Shown: positions 33,493 to 43,190, counted from the first letter of the stretch. The stretch is 64,000 nt of DNA from Fibrobacter sp. (GCA_017503015.1 JAFVTX010000073.1:1-64000); one strand, 5' to 3'. Made by a program: numbers and translations. The notes: generated by a model from the sequence alone, not told the origin.

Positions 33493-35304
33493 ATGAGATA
33501 TTCCAAAAAGATTTTGATGTTGGCGGCCCTCGCCGCTTCGGCAATCCTCCTTTTCGGCTGCGGCGGTGGAGGCGGTGGTGGTGCTGTCGCTTCGGACGAG
33601 AACCTGCGGGAATACCTCGAGTCCGCCGAGATGCGGAGCGACCTGGACAATTTGGCGGAATTCGCTTACCTTGCCGAGTATCTGCAGGTGGCCCCCATTG
33701 CCTTTATGTCGAGCGAGGACGGCTTTTTCACCGACAGCGTGGACCGGGAAGAAGCCGAAGAGTATGCCGAGGTGATGTCCAAGATGCTCTCCAAGGTCGA
33801 CCAGTACGAGGCCGCTTGGACGCGTATCGATAGCATGCAGGCCCTGGTCAGTGAGACTCCGTCCCTTCAGAAAAATGGGGTGGGCGTCGCCTACGCCCTC
33901 AAGGATTTCTGGTATTCGTTGCGGGGTTGTGGCAAGTCGACCCGCGAAAAGGCCATGGCCGTGGCGGGTTCGTTGAGCAAAAACGACCTGGAAATTCTTT
34001 TTAATGGTCTTGATAAAAACCAGAAAAGAGGGGAGACCGATTACCTGACCTGGTGGAAAAATTTCAATAACGGGGATTACGACGACGTCTCGCTCCAGAT
34101 ATACAACCGCATGTATTACAATACGGAATCTTCTTTTGCTGACGAGGCGGAGTTTATCAACAAGACTGTGGCAAAGACCGGGGCGGAAATATCTAAGAAG
34201 GCTGCCGAATTTGAAGTGGAACTCTTCAAAATGGCTATGCCCGATGCGGTCACGGACGCCATGGACAATATTGAAAAGGTCGAAAAGACTCTCACCCTCG
34301 TCACCAAAGCCAAGGGCATGTCCGCCGACGAAATAAAGGACCAGGCCGCAAGCCTTCTTATAGACGGCTATGACGATGCGAAAAAACTGTCGGAAATGGC
34401 CGGAGAAGATGTAGAGATGTTGTCCAATTTGACTAAGAAGATTGTGGACAAGACAAAGGAAGCCTTGAAGGAACCTACTGTAGTCACCTTGACCGATAAG
34501 GGAGGCGAAGCTTTGGATGGCGGCGCGATGACCATCGCCATCGGCGAAGCCACCGGCAAGGTGATCATCGCCCTGGGTGCCAACGAAGACGGCGAACATC
34601 AGGTGGTGCTTAAAGAAGAAGGTTCCCACCTAGTTTCGTTCATGAATGGCAACGGGAAAAAGTACACCAAGAAGGTTGAGGCAAAAGCCGGGAAAAATAT
34701 CAAGTTGGAAGGGGAGATGAACGAGAAGGAAATTCGGGACGACGCTGCCTCCTCCAAGTCCAAATTTGGCAAGAGTTCCTCTAGCGAGGAGCCGGAGGAG
34801 GAATCTTCTAGCAGTGTAGAAGAGGAATCCTCCTCTTCCATGGAAATGAGCAAAGACGTGAAGAGTATTCTCGGAAGGTGGGTCTTGGTCAAGGACGTGT
34901 TTATTCACAAGATTACCGACGCCGAGCAGTGCGCGGTCGTGCAAGAAGCCATGTCACAGCTCGAGGAATTGCAGCTCGGGGAATTTAGCGAATATGGCGG
35001 AATGATGTCCGAAAATTGTGAAGACAGGGAAGAACCTCAGAGTTCCCCTGCCGGCCAGAAGATGCTGTTCTATTCCGATGGCTCTCTGGATTGTCTTGAT
35101 GGCGGTGGCGATCTGCTCGGTTCCTATGACTATAATTTCGACGAGTCTACCGGAACCATCACCTATGTGAGTGGAGGAGAAACGCCCGAGGGGCATGTCT
35201 CGGCTGATGGCACCACATTGATTTTTGAAACGGTGACCGATGGTGGCTACAAGACCATTACCCACAGGGTCGTTTTCGAAAAGGAATCCGGCGAAATCGA
35301 GTAA
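33493..35304 (+). CDS. Large lipoprotein with poly-Gly tether and Ser-rich linker
   Basis: The 603-aa protein has a lipoprotein signal peptide (lipobox LFGC, Cys about 23) followed by eight glycines. The next 300 residues are mostly helical and acidic. A small beta domain (about 330-410) and a Ser/Glu-rich linker (about 430-455: SSSSEEPEEE, ESSSSVEEESSSS) typical of Fibrobacter surface proteins lead to a C-terminal domain of about 145 aa starting ILGRWVLVKDVF, resembling lipocalin-like lipoprotein domains. The helical part is unrecognised. The mRNA is probably leaderless. Confidence 0.75.
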   Translation: MRYSKKILMLAALAASAILLFGCGGGGGGGAVASDENLREYLESAEMRSDLDNLAEFAYLAEYLQVAPIAFMSSEDGFFTDSVDREEAEEYAEVMSKMLSKVDQYEAAWTRIDSMQALVSETPSLQKNGVGVAYALKDFWYSLRGCGKSTREKAMAVAGSLSKNDLEILFNGLDKNQKRGETDYLTWWKNFNNGDYDDVSLQIYNRMYYNTESSFADEAEFINKTVAKTGAEISKKAAEFEVELFKMAMPDAVTDAMDNIEKVEKTLTLVTKAKGMSADEIKDQAASLLIDGYDDAKKLSEMAGEDVEMLSNLTKKIVDKTKEALKEPTVVTLTDKGGEALDGGAMTIAIGEATGKVIIALGANEDGEHQVVLKEEGSHLVSFMNGNGKKYTKKVEAKAGKNIKLEGEMNEKEIRDDAASSKSKFGKSSSSEEPEEESSSSVEEESSSSMEMSKDVKSILGRWVLVKDVFIHKITDAEQCAVVQEAMSQLEELQLGEFSEYGGMMSENCEDREEPQSSPAGQKMLFYSDGSLDCLDGGGDLLGSYDYNFDESTGTITYVSGGETPEGHVSADGTTLIFETVTDGGYKTITHRVVFEKESGEIE

Positions 35305-35340
35305 TTTCGCTGAGGATTGGCGCCGGAACATCGGCAGGCT

Positions 35341-35976
35341 TTACTTCTGTAGCCTTGCCTTGACCAGCTTATACAGGTCCGCAAAAACTTCGTCGGGACT
35401 CCGGTCAGCGTCGATGGCGGAAACGCAGTCCGGGTAGTCGCGGGCCGCGGCAAGGTAGCCCTTGCGCACCCGTTCGAAAAAGTCCGCCTTTTCCTGTTCC
35501 AGCCGATCGGGTGCTTCGCCCCGCCTTGCGGTGCGAGCGCGGCCCCGTTCTACGGCAATGTCCAGCACAACGGTCAGTTCCGGAAAGCAGCCGTCACAGG
35601 TCAGTTCCGTCAGCCGCTGGACCTGCTCGGCCCCAAGACCCCGGGCGTACCCCTGGTAGGCAAACGTGCTCCAGGCGAAACGGTCGGCGATGACGATTTT
35701 TCCTGCGTCGAGGGCGGGCTGGATGATTTCGGCAATGACCTGCGCCCGTGCGGCGTTGTACAGCAAGAGCTCCGTCTTGTCGGCCATGACGCCCTTGAAA
35801 CTCGGGTCCAGCAAGATCTCCCGGATTCGTTCCGAAATCTTTGCGCCGCCAGGTTCCCTGAGCTTCACCACAGAATAGCCTTCTTTTGTGAGGGCGTCGA
35901 TAAGCATGTCTATCTGGGTGGACTTGCCGGAACCGTCGATGCCTTCTAGGCTAAAAAAGCGCTTTGCCGTTTTCAT
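35341..35976 (-). CDS. tmk: Thymidylate kinase
   Basis: The 211-aa enzyme phosphorylates dTMP to dTDP. It has the P-loop LEGIDGSGKSTQ (about 11-22), the substrate motif LREPGG, DRFAWSTFAYQG (the DRx motif and LID-adjacent region) and VLDIAVERGRARTARR. The upstream terminator at 35991-36015 belongs to the neighbouring gene, so tmk has its own promoter; TATTTA lies 5 nt before the ATG and no ribosome binding site is seen. Confidence 0.95.
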   Translation of the reverse strand: MKTAKRFFSLEGIDGSGKSTQIDMLIDALTKEGYSVVKLREPGGAKISERIREILLDPSFKGVMADKTELLLYNAARAQVIAEIIQPALDAGKIVIADRFAWSTFAYQGYARGLGAEQVQRLTELTCDGCFPELTVVLDIAVERGRARTARRGEAPDRLEQEKADFFERVRKGYLAAARDYPDCVSAIDADRSPDEVFADLYKLVKARLQK

Positions 35977-35990
35977 GGCTGTAAATATGC

Positions 35991-36015
35991 AAAAAAAAGC
36001 GCCCGTTGTGGGCGC
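35991..36015 (-). terminator. Terminator of the repeat-protein gene
   Basis: On the minus strand GCGCCC-ACAAC-GGGCGC is followed by eight T. It ends the transcript of the gene at 36052-36450 before tmk. Confidence 0.9.
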
Positions 36016-36051
36016 CTAGTCCTTACAAGGATCCCTTATCGAAATTTTATA

Positions 36052-36450
36052 TCACACGAGGCGAGGGTTGATTCCCCAGTCGTCATCGTTCCGGTGTGGC
36101 CAGGCTCCTGTTTTCTCGTATATGGCAACTGCAGGGTTCCACCAAACCTCTTTTTTATCACAGTTGGAGTAGTGGTTCCACTGGTTGGCGCCCTGGTCCA
36201 GAGCGAGCTTGGAACCGCCCCTAGGTACAAAATGATTCCATTCGTTTGCGCCTTGGTCCAGAGCGATGCTCTCACCGCGGAAGTACTTGTCCTGGGAAGA
36301 GAAATGATTCCACTGGTTAGCGCCTTGGTCCAATGCAACACTCTTGGAAGCGTCGGCGCCGGTGGTGTTTGCGATGGGGAGTGCATTTGCGAATCCGCTA
36401 AAACCTGCGATGCTAGCGACGAAAATGAATGTTGCGATTGCGTGTTTCAT
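36052..36450 (-). CDS. Small secreted protein with three ALDQGANQWNHF repeats
   Basis: The 132-aa protein has a signal peptide (about 1-25, ending ANA), then three near-identical motifs, VALDQGANQWNHF, IALDQGANEWNHF and LALDQGANQWNHY, spaced 20-25 residues apart, and a Trp-rich end (EVWWNPAVAIYEKTGAWP, DDDWGINPRLV). I do not recognise the family. AAGGAG precedes the ATG at 36450; the longer frame upstream is not supported. The strong terminator after it and its own ribosome binding site indicate a real, separately transcribed, probably abundant exported protein. The conserved aromatic and amide residues suggest ligand or carbohydrate contact, which is only a guess. Confidence 0.8.
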   Translation of the reverse strand: MKHAIATFIFVASIAGFSGFANALPIANTTGADASKSVALDQGANQWNHFSSQDKYFRGESIALDQGANEWNHFVPRGGSKLALDQGANQWNHYSNCDKKEVWWNPAVAIYEKTGAWPHRNDDDWGINPRLV

Positions 36451-36544
36451 GATAAACTCCTTTGTGTTTTTAAGTTCTTTGTTTCTTATGTCCATAATAT
36501 ACCTTCCTAAATTCATAAAGTCAAATACATAATTTTCATTGAAA

Positions 36545-36599
36545 TGATAGAATTAAGTTATGAGTTGTGAGTAATCAGTTATGAGTTTTGAGTTATAGC
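36545..36599. repeat. GAGTTATGAG-type simple repeat tract
   Basis: The tract consists of degenerate words such as AGTTATGAGTTGTGAG and TCAGTTATGAGTTTTGAG. A similar tract lies at 59203-59237. Confidence 0.7.
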
Positions 36600-36624
36600 G
36601 GAAATAAGAAGTGTTGAAAAATGG

Positions 36625-36649
36625 AAAAAGCCCCGGCCTAGGCCAGGGC
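36625..36649 (-). terminator. Terminator of the FISUMP gene at 36677
   Basis: On the minus strand GCCCTGGCC-TA-GGCCGGGGC is followed by TTTTT, 28 nt after the stop codon. Confidence 0.85.
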
Positions 36650-36676
36650 GATTCGTCGAATCGGAAAATTATCCGT

Positions 36677-37432
36677 TTAGGCGTTCTTTATGCAGCGCAC
36701 CGACATGGCATCGGAGCGGTACACGCCTTCGATGTCGAAAGTCTTGTTGGTGATGCTCAGGCGGTAGGCGTTGGATTTGCCGTATTCGTCCTTGCACCAG
36801 AAACGGGCGCGACGGCTGAAACGGTAGAAGCTGCCGTTGTCAAAACGGTAACCCGCAGGCACGGCAAAGAACCCGAAAGAATCTTCACCCGGAACAGCCC
36901 AGAAGCAGGCACTGCGCAGTTCGTCGCCGGTGGACTTGGGAGGCAGATTGCTTAAAAGCTGTTCCCATTCCTTGAGGCTCGGGATATGCCAGCCCTCGGG
37001 TGCAATTCCCTGGTAGTTTTCTTCGCGAATCTTATGGCATATTTCCAGGTCCTTGGCAGGATCCTGCTCACCGTATTCCGCAGGGATGCCGAGTGCAGCC
37101 GTCCAGGTGTAGAGCCTGCCGTACTGGGCCACGTTGGCCTCTTCGTTGCTCGGAGCGTAGCTGCCTTCGGTCTTGAAACGCAAGTTGTCCACCATCCAGA
37201 CCTGGTCACCGATTTTTACGGTGCGGTAGGTCTCGCCGTCGCGGGCATCCGTGAAAGAGCCGTAATTGAACTTCTTGGCGTTACGGGCCATGCATTCTTC
37301 GTAAGAAATGTTGTTCTGCTTTTCGGAGGCTTCCTTTTTCGTGGCCTTGCTCACGGAAGCACCGATACGGAATGCGGCCACGATGACCACGATAAGGGCG
37401 ATGACGTTAAAAATGATAAAGGATATATGCAT
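36677..37432 (-). CDS. Membrane-anchored FISUMP-domain protein
   Basis: The 251-aa protein has one N-terminal hydrophobic anchor (about 2-24) and then a single FISUMP domain (TIGR02145, C-type-lectin-like fold): FTDARDGETYRTVKIGDQVWMVDNL, YGRLYTWTAALGIP, GIAPEGWHIPSLKEWEQLL, FGFFAVPAGYR and the closing MSVRCIKN. It probably faces the periplasm. The start is set at 37432, where AAGGAGG lies 8 nt upstream. Unlike the other FISUMP proteins here it is anchored by a transmembrane helix rather than a lipid. It lies directly after secA in the same orientation but with its own terminator. Confidence 0.88.
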   Translation of the reverse strand: MHISFIIFNVIALIVVIVAAFRIGASVSKATKKEASEKQNNISYEECMARNAKKFNYGSFTDARDGETYRTVKIGDQVWMVDNLRFKTEGSYAPSNEEANVAQYGRLYTWTAALGIPAEYGEQDPAKDLEICHKIREENYQGIAPEGWHIPSLKEWEQLLSNLPPKSTGDELRSACFWAVPGEDSFGFFAVPAGYRFDNGSFYRFSRRARFWCKDEYGKSNAYRLSITNKTFDIEGVYRSDAMSVRCIKNA

Positions 37433-37494
37433 ACCCGCCTCCTTGAACGATACATCAGAAATGTAACAATTTAGGGCGAGAAAATCTTTTTGAA

Positions 37495-40458
37495 CTACTC
37501 TACATCCTTTCCATGGCACTTCTTGTACTTGAGGCCGGAACCACACCAGCAGGGGTCATTGCGACCCAGCTTGGGGCCTGCCTGTTGGGCGCGCCTTGCG
37601 GCGGCGGCAACGGCAGGGTTTGTGTAGGTGCGACGTACCGTAGGCCTTGTGCCCGGCAGAGCCGACTGGGGCATGGGCTGTGCAGCCTCGCTTGCCGCCT
37701 GTTGACCTTCGGAAATGGCGTTGGTCTCGGAGCTTGCGGCCTGACCGGCAAGACCTGCGGCCTTGGCGCCTTCGGTACTCGGCTGCTCGGCGTTTTCAGG
37801 AGCCTGCGCGGTCTCAGCGGACTGTGCGGATTCCTGCTGGCCATCGCCAGCTTCACTTTCAGGCTTCGGCTGTTCACGCAGTTGCAGCTGGTCCGGCGAT
37901 ACGGTCTGTCCGTTGGGCAGGGTAATCCGGATGTTCAAGATACGGAGCATTGTCAGGGTGGCAATCTTTTCGATGCAGCCCTCGAACATCTTGTAGCCTT
38001 CGTTCTTGTAAATCATCAGCGGGTCTTTCTGGGCGTATCCGTGGAAACGGATGGCGTCCTTCAGCTGGTCCATGGCGTACAGGTGTTCTTTCCACACCTG
38101 GTCGATGGTCATCAGCAAGAACCTGCGTTCGATATTGCGGAAGTCCGCGTCGGGAATAATTTTGGTGAGCTTGTCGTAGCGCGCCTTGCAAAGCTCGATG
38201 ATTTCGTCCAGCACCTGGTCCGGCGTCTTTTTGGTGGCATCGTCGAAGCTCAGATTGTATTCCATACCGAGGCTGCGCTGCAGGTCGGTGTGAAGCCCTT
38301 CCAGGTTCCAGTTTTCCACATAGCTCTTGGGCGGAATGTAGTTGCTGACCTTGATGTCGCAGGCGTCCTCGATGCGGTTCATAATTTCGTCGCGAATGTC
38401 TTCGCCGTTCAGAATACGACGGCGGAGTCCGTAAATCACCTTGCGCTGTTCGTTCATCACGTTGTCATAATCCAGCAAGTGCTTACGGATATCAAAGCTC
38501 TGGCCTTCCACGCGGCGCTGGGCGCTACGGATGGAGCGGCTTACGATGGGGTGGGTAATCACCTCGTCTTCGCCTACGCCAAAGCGGGTCATCAGGTTCT
38601 TGACGCTGTCGCCGCCGAAAATGCGCATCAGGTTGTCGTCGAGGGAGAGGAAATACTGGCTGGAGCCCGGGTCGCCCTGACGGCCGGAACGTCCGCGCAG
38701 CTGGTTGTCGATACGGCGGGATTCGTGGCGTTCGGTACCCAGCACGTGCAGGCCTCCCACCTCGGTAACTCCGGGGCCGAGAGCGATGTCGGTACCACGG
38801 CCCGCCATGTTGGTGGCGATGGTCACCTTGCCCTTGTAGCCGGCGTACTGGATGATTTCGGCTTCGCGGCTGTGGTTCTTGGCGTTCAGCACCTCGTGGG
38901 GGATTCCTTCCTTTTCCAAAAGGCCGTGGAGGTGTTCGGACTTTTCGATGGAAGCGGTACCCACCAGCAAGGGCTGGCCCTTTTCGTGACGGTCCTTGAT
39001 TTCTGCCACGATGGCTTTCCACTTGGCCCCTTCGGACTTGTACACCATATCCTGCATGTCCTTGCGGATGCAGGGCTTGTTGGTGGGAATCACCCAGGTG
39101 TTCATGTTGTAAATCTTGATGAATTCCGTAGCTTCCGTCTCGGCAGTACCGGTCATGCCGGAAAGCTTCTTGTACATGCGGAAGTAGTTCTGGAACGTAA
39201 TCGTTGCAAGGGTCTGGTTTTCGCGACGGATCTGCACCTTTTCCTTGGCTTCGATGGCCTGGTGCATGCCGTTGCTGTAGCGACGGCCTTCCATGAGGCG
39301 GCCCGTGTTTTCGTCCACGATGATGATTTCGCCGTCACGGACGATGTAATCTACGTCGCGCTCGTACAGATGCCAGGCGCGAAGTGCCTGGTCCAAGAAG
39401 TGCACCCAGTCCGCGTGTTCGCCGTACAGGTTGGTAATCTGCATCAGGCTTTCCACGTGGTTCACGCCCTTTTCGGTGAGCTGGATGTTCTTGTCCTTTT
39501 CGTCAACGGAAAAGTCCTTGTTCTTGACAAGCTTCTGGGCGATTTCGTTTGCCTTCGCATACTTGTCGGTAGCGTCTTCGGCAGGTCCGCTGATGATGAG
39601 CGGCGTACGGGCCTCGTCAATCAAGATGGAGTCCACTTCGTCAACGATACAGAAGTTCAGTTCCCGCTGCACCAGCTGGCTGGGTTCTACCGCCATGTTG
39701 TCGCGGAGGTAGTCGAATCCGAATTCGTTGTTGGTGCCGTAGGTCACGTCGCTGTTGTAGCTCTTGCGGCGCTGTTCGGAATTGAGCCCGTTCACAATGA
39801 GGCCCACGGTGAGTCCCAGGAACTGGTACACCAGGCCCATCTGCTTGGCGTCACGGCCGGCCAGGTAGTCGTTCACCGTCACCACGTGCACGCCATGTCC
39901 AGAAAGACCGTTCAGGTAAACGGGGAGGGCTGCGGCAAGGGTCTTTCCTTCACCGGTGGCCATTTCGGCGATGGCGCCTTCGTGTAGCACCAGGCCACCG
40001 ATCATCTGCACGTCAAAAGGCATCATGCGGAAGGGCTTTACCGACTCGGGGTAGAGCTCGCGGACTTTCGCATAGAGGGCGGCGGGCAGGTAAACTTCCC
40101 ATTCGTTCTTGCCGCTGGCAAGTTCTGCCTTGGCCGTTTCCACCGCGCCCTGCAGTTCGGGTCCCAGGCGGCTGAAGTCGAATTCGAATTCCGGCTTGAA
40201 GATATTGAAGATACCCAGGCGGCGGTCGCAGGCTTCTTGACACACGGCAAAGGCTTCTACCTTGATGTCTTCCAGGGTGGCGCCGTTTTTCAGTTTTTCC
40301 CGGAATTCCGCACTCTTTGCGGCCAGGGCGGCGTCATCAAGGGCTTCCAGGGCCTGCTTCGCTTCGTGAATTTTTGCGATGACGGGCCTAAGCTGCTTCA
40401 CCTTGCGTTCATGGGGCGTACCAAAGATCTTGTGGAGTACGGTATCGACTACGCTCAT
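37495..40458 (-). CDS. secA: Preprotein translocase ATPase SecA
   Basis: The 987-aa motor drives proteins through SecYEG. It shows VLHEGAIAEMATGEGKTLAAALPVYL (Walker A region), VHVVTVNDYLA, DEVDSILIDEARTPLIISGPA, NMAGRGTDIALG and LRGRSGRQGDPG. A low-complexity linker rich in Ala, Glu, Gln and Ser (about 860-960) precedes the C-terminal zinc-binding SEC-C motif DPCWCGSGLKYKKCHG, which binds SecB or the ribosome. AAGGAAATGAA precedes the ATG. Length is normal for the bacterial family. Confidence 0.97.
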   Translation of the reverse strand: MSVVDTVLHKIFGTPHERKVKQLRPVIAKIHEAKQALEALDDAALAAKSAEFREKLKNGATLEDIKVEAFAVCQEACDRRLGIFNIFKPEFEFDFSRLGPELQGAVETAKAELASGKNEWEVYLPAALYAKVRELYPESVKPFRMMPFDVQMIGGLVLHEGAIAEMATGEGKTLAAALPVYLNGLSGHGVHVVTVNDYLAGRDAKQMGLVYQFLGLTVGLIVNGLNSEQRRKSYNSDVTYGTNNEFGFDYLRDNMAVEPSQLVQRELNFCIVDEVDSILIDEARTPLIISGPAEDATDKYAKANEIAQKLVKNKDFSVDEKDKNIQLTEKGVNHVESLMQITNLYGEHADWVHFLDQALRAWHLYERDVDYIVRDGEIIIVDENTGRLMEGRRYSNGMHQAIEAKEKVQIRRENQTLATITFQNYFRMYKKLSGMTGTAETEATEFIKIYNMNTWVIPTNKPCIRKDMQDMVYKSEGAKWKAIVAEIKDRHEKGQPLLVGTASIEKSEHLHGLLEKEGIPHEVLNAKNHSREAEIIQYAGYKGKVTIATNMAGRGTDIALGPGVTEVGGLHVLGTERHESRRIDNQLRGRSGRQGDPGSSQYFLSLDDNLMRIFGGDSVKNLMTRFGVGEDEVITHPIVSRSIRSAQRRVEGQSFDIRKHLLDYDNVMNEQRKVIYGLRRRILNGEDIRDEIMNRIEDACDIKVSNYIPPKSYVENWNLEGLHTDLQRSLGMEYNLSFDDATKKTPDQVLDEIIELCKARYDKLTKIIPDADFRNIERRFLLMTIDQVWKEHLYAMDQLKDAIRFHGYAQKDPLMIYKNEGYKMFEGCIEKIATLTMLRILNIRITLPNGQTVSPDQLQLREQPKPESEAGDGQQESAQSAETAQAPENAEQPSTEGAKAAGLAGQAASSETNAISEGQQAASEAAQPMPQSALPGTRPTVRRTYTNPAVAAAARRAQQAGPKLGRNDPCWCGSGLKYKKCHGKDVE

Positions 40459-40608
40459 TTCATTTCCTTATACTGCCGGGGGCCCTTGCCCGCGGACACT
40501 GTTAAAAATTACGGCGAAAAGATAGAAAAAGGTAAACAATCCTTTGCCCTAAAATGCTTGAAATTACAAGACAAATGGCTATATTTCTGTCAAATATAGG
40601 GAGTTTAT

Positions 40609-43152
40609 ATGGATTGGAAAGTGCTCGCCTTGGCCGGGGTCCTTTGTACCCAGGCTTTTACTGCAGAAAAATACGAATGGGGTAATGTCCGTTTTGACGG
40701 TGGCGGATTCGTGTCTGCCGTGATATTTCACCCGAAGCAAGAAAACTTGCTTTACGCCCGCACCGACGTGGGTGGCATCTACCGCTTTGATTTTTCGTCG
40801 AAGACCTGGATTCCCCTGATGGATTTCATCTCGGAAAACGACAAGGGACTTTACGGTACCGAGGCCTTTGCGTTGGACCCCACGGACCCGAAGCGCATTT
40901 ACGTGCTGGCCGGAACGGGCTACTTTAGCGATGGACGGACTGCAGTGCTCCGCAGCGAAGATTACGGCTCCACCTGGGACACCAGCTATGTGGAAATGCT
41001 GGCTCACGGCAACGGCATGGGCCGCCAGACCGGCGAAAAGCTGGCTGTGGACCCCAATAAGACGAACATTCTCTTTTGTGGGAGCCGCACCAAGGGCCTC
41101 TACAAGAGTACCGACTACGGCAAGACATGGACCAGTATTTACCAGGTTGCGCTTTCTTCTGCGACAGGCAACGGTCTTACCGGTGTGAATGGCATCAGCT
41201 TTGTGCTGTTCGACGAATCCCAGGGCAAGAATTCCGATGGTTCCACCAAGACGATATACATCGGCATTTCCGCTACCAAGGACAACTTGCAGGTGAGCCA
41301 TGACGGTGGCGCTACCTGGACAACCATTTCGGGCGGTCCCGAAGATCTGATGCCCCACCGCGCAAAAATCGTGGGTGGCGACATGTATATTACCTATGCA
41401 AGTTCAGAAGGCCCCCATAGCGTAAACAAGGGCGCTGTGTACAAGTACAACATCGCAGGCGGTACCTGGACCAACATTACCCCCTTCCAGGACGAAAGCA
41501 CTACGGCCCGTATGGGCGACGGAAGCCAGAGCGCAAGCCACGGCTTTGGTGGCATTGCCATTGACCCGAGTGATCCCAAGCACATTGTGGTGACTACCCT
41601 CTGTTATTATGGAGGAAGACACCTTTACAAGGATGGAAAGGACAACTATGGCGACCGCATTTATGTTTCAAAAGATGGCGGTTCCACTTGGACTCACGGC
41701 CAGGGTTACAATGACGGTGTCAACGTAGATGCAAACGGAACGGCGTGGATTTCGGGCAACGCCATCCATTGGGCGGGTTCTGTGGAAATTAACCCCTTCA
41801 ACAACAAGGAAGCCTGGGTCACCAGCGGAAACGGCGTTTTCCAGACGGATGACATCACCGCGAAAGTCCCCCTGTGGAAATTCCAGAGCAGGGGCATCGA
41901 AGAGACCGTGCCTCTTGATATCGTGAGCGTTCCGGGAGGCCCGCTGGTAACGGCCATCGGCGACTATGACGGCGCCGCCTATACCGACATCAACAAGAGC
42001 ACTCCGCGCCACTCGCCCACCATCGGCACAACCAACAGCTTGGGGTACGCGCCTTTGGCAAAGGCCTTTGTGCGGACGGGCCAGGTGACGGATTACTCCA
42101 CCGGGACGGGGATTACCTCTATGGTCATGTACCGTAGCGACGACAATGCGTCCACCTGGAAAAAACTGGAAACGACCTTGATGGGAGCCCAGGGAACCCT
42201 TGCCATGTCTGCCGACGGCAAGGTGATTCTCCACCGTCCAGATAACAGCAGCGACGTGTATCGCACCACGGATAACGGCAAGACCTGGAGCAAGGTGACG
42301 GGAATGGACGGCCAAAGTCAATACGCCCGCATTACTCCGGATCCGGTAAACCCCGACGTGTTCTACCTGGTGGATCAGCAGGCCAACTTGAAGGTATCTA
42401 CCGATGGCGGCGCCACGTTTGCGACTTCGGGAGCCCGCCTGCAGAACGATGCCGCAGGCGAATACTACAACGGCGGCGGCCTCATCCGCACGGTGCCGGG
42501 TAGGGAGGGCCACCTGTGGGTTCCCATGGATCAGGCGCAGGTCTGGCTGCCCAAGGGATTCTCCGAAAACGGCCTTGCCTACACCGAAGATGGCGGCAAG
42601 ACCTGGAACCGCTGCGCGGGTGCAAGCACCGCCATCGCTGTGGGTATTGGCAAGGCCAAGGAAGGTGCTAGTTACGAGACCGTCTTTATCTGGGGTGCAG
42701 CCAAGTCCGGTGACCCGATTGGAATCTACCGCAGTACCGACAAGTGCAAGACTTTTGAGCGCGTGAACGATGACATGCACCAGTTCGGCGGCCCGGGCAA
42801 CGGGAACTTTGTGCAAGGCGACATGAACAACTTTGGCGTGGTGTACATGAGCACGGTAGGCCGCGGGCTTATCGTAGGCGCTCCTGAAGGCACCAAGTTC
42901 ATTACGGGAATGAAACGGGTCAACGTGACCGCGGCCGCCCGCATGTTCATTGAAAACCGTACCCTTCATGTGAGTGCGCCTGGCATGAGCAGGCTTAGCC
43001 TGTTCAGCTTGAACGGAAGACTACTCTTGAGCAAGGATATGGGCAGTAATGCCTCCGTTTCCCTGAATAAGTTGCCCGCAGGCAAATATATTGTCCGGCT
43101 AGAAAACGAAAAGGGCACGGCCATCTTGAACCGCACCCTGATCTTGAAATAA
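40609..43152 (+). CDS. GH74-family xyloglucanase-type glycoside hydrolase with C-terminal sorting-like tail
   Basis: The 847-aa protein has a signal peptide (about 1-19) followed by two beta-propeller halves typical of GH74: WGNVRFDGGGFVSAVIFHP, LYARTDVGGIYRF, and repeated Asp-box/BNR motifs (SEDYGSTWD, SHDGGATWT, SKDGGSTWTHGQGYND, TTDNGKTWS, STDGGATF, TEDGGKTWN). GH74 enzymes cleave the beta-1,4-glucan backbone of xyloglucan. The last 70 residues (LSLFSLNGRLLLSKDM, LPAGKYIVRL) resemble type IX secretion C-terminal domains, which suggests export to the cell surface for plant cell-wall digestion. AGGGAG precedes the ATG. It is divergent from secA. Confidence 0.9.
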   Translation: MDWKVLALAGVLCTQAFTAEKYEWGNVRFDGGGFVSAVIFHPKQENLLYARTDVGGIYRFDFSSKTWIPLMDFISENDKGLYGTEAFALDPTDPKRIYVLAGTGYFSDGRTAVLRSEDYGSTWDTSYVEMLAHGNGMGRQTGEKLAVDPNKTNILFCGSRTKGLYKSTDYGKTWTSIYQVALSSATGNGLTGVNGISFVLFDESQGKNSDGSTKTIYIGISATKDNLQVSHDGGATWTTISGGPEDLMPHRAKIVGGDMYITYASSEGPHSVNKGAVYKYNIAGGTWTNITPFQDESTTARMGDGSQSASHGFGGIAIDPSDPKHIVVTTLCYYGGRHLYKDGKDNYGDRIYVSKDGGSTWTHGQGYNDGVNVDANGTAWISGNAIHWAGSVEINPFNNKEAWVTSGNGVFQTDDITAKVPLWKFQSRGIEETVPLDIVSVPGGPLVTAIGDYDGAAYTDINKSTPRHSPTIGTTNSLGYAPLAKAFVRTGQVTDYSTGTGITSMVMYRSDDNASTWKKLETTLMGAQGTLAMSADGKVILHRPDNSSDVYRTTDNGKTWSKVTGMDGQSQYARITPDPVNPDVFYLVDQQANLKVSTDGGATFATSGARLQNDAAGEYYNGGGLIRTVPGREGHLWVPMDQAQVWLPKGFSENGLAYTEDGGKTWNRCAGASTAIAVGIGKAKEGASYETVFIWGAAKSGDPIGIYRSTDKCKTFERVNDDMHQFGGPGNGNFVQGDMNNFGVVYMSTVGRGLIVGAPEGTKFITGMKRVNVTAAARMFIENRTLHVSAPGMSRLSLFSLNGRLLLSKDMGSNASVSLNKLPAGKYIVRLENEKGTAILNRTLILK

Positions 43153-43161
43153 CTTTCATAA

Positions 43162-43188
43162 AGCCGCGAAACTAAGTCGCGGCTTTTG
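43162..43188. terminator. Bidirectional terminator between GH74 and rubrerythrin genes
   Basis: AGCCGCGA and TCGCGGCT form an 8-bp stem around AACTAAG, followed by TTTT. Confidence 0.85.
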
Positions 43189-43190
43189 TA

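Noticed and set aside
37513-39987. 824-codon open frame antisense to secA
   Set aside because: It is a mirror of the GC-rich secA coding frame, without a ribosome binding site or recognisable domain.
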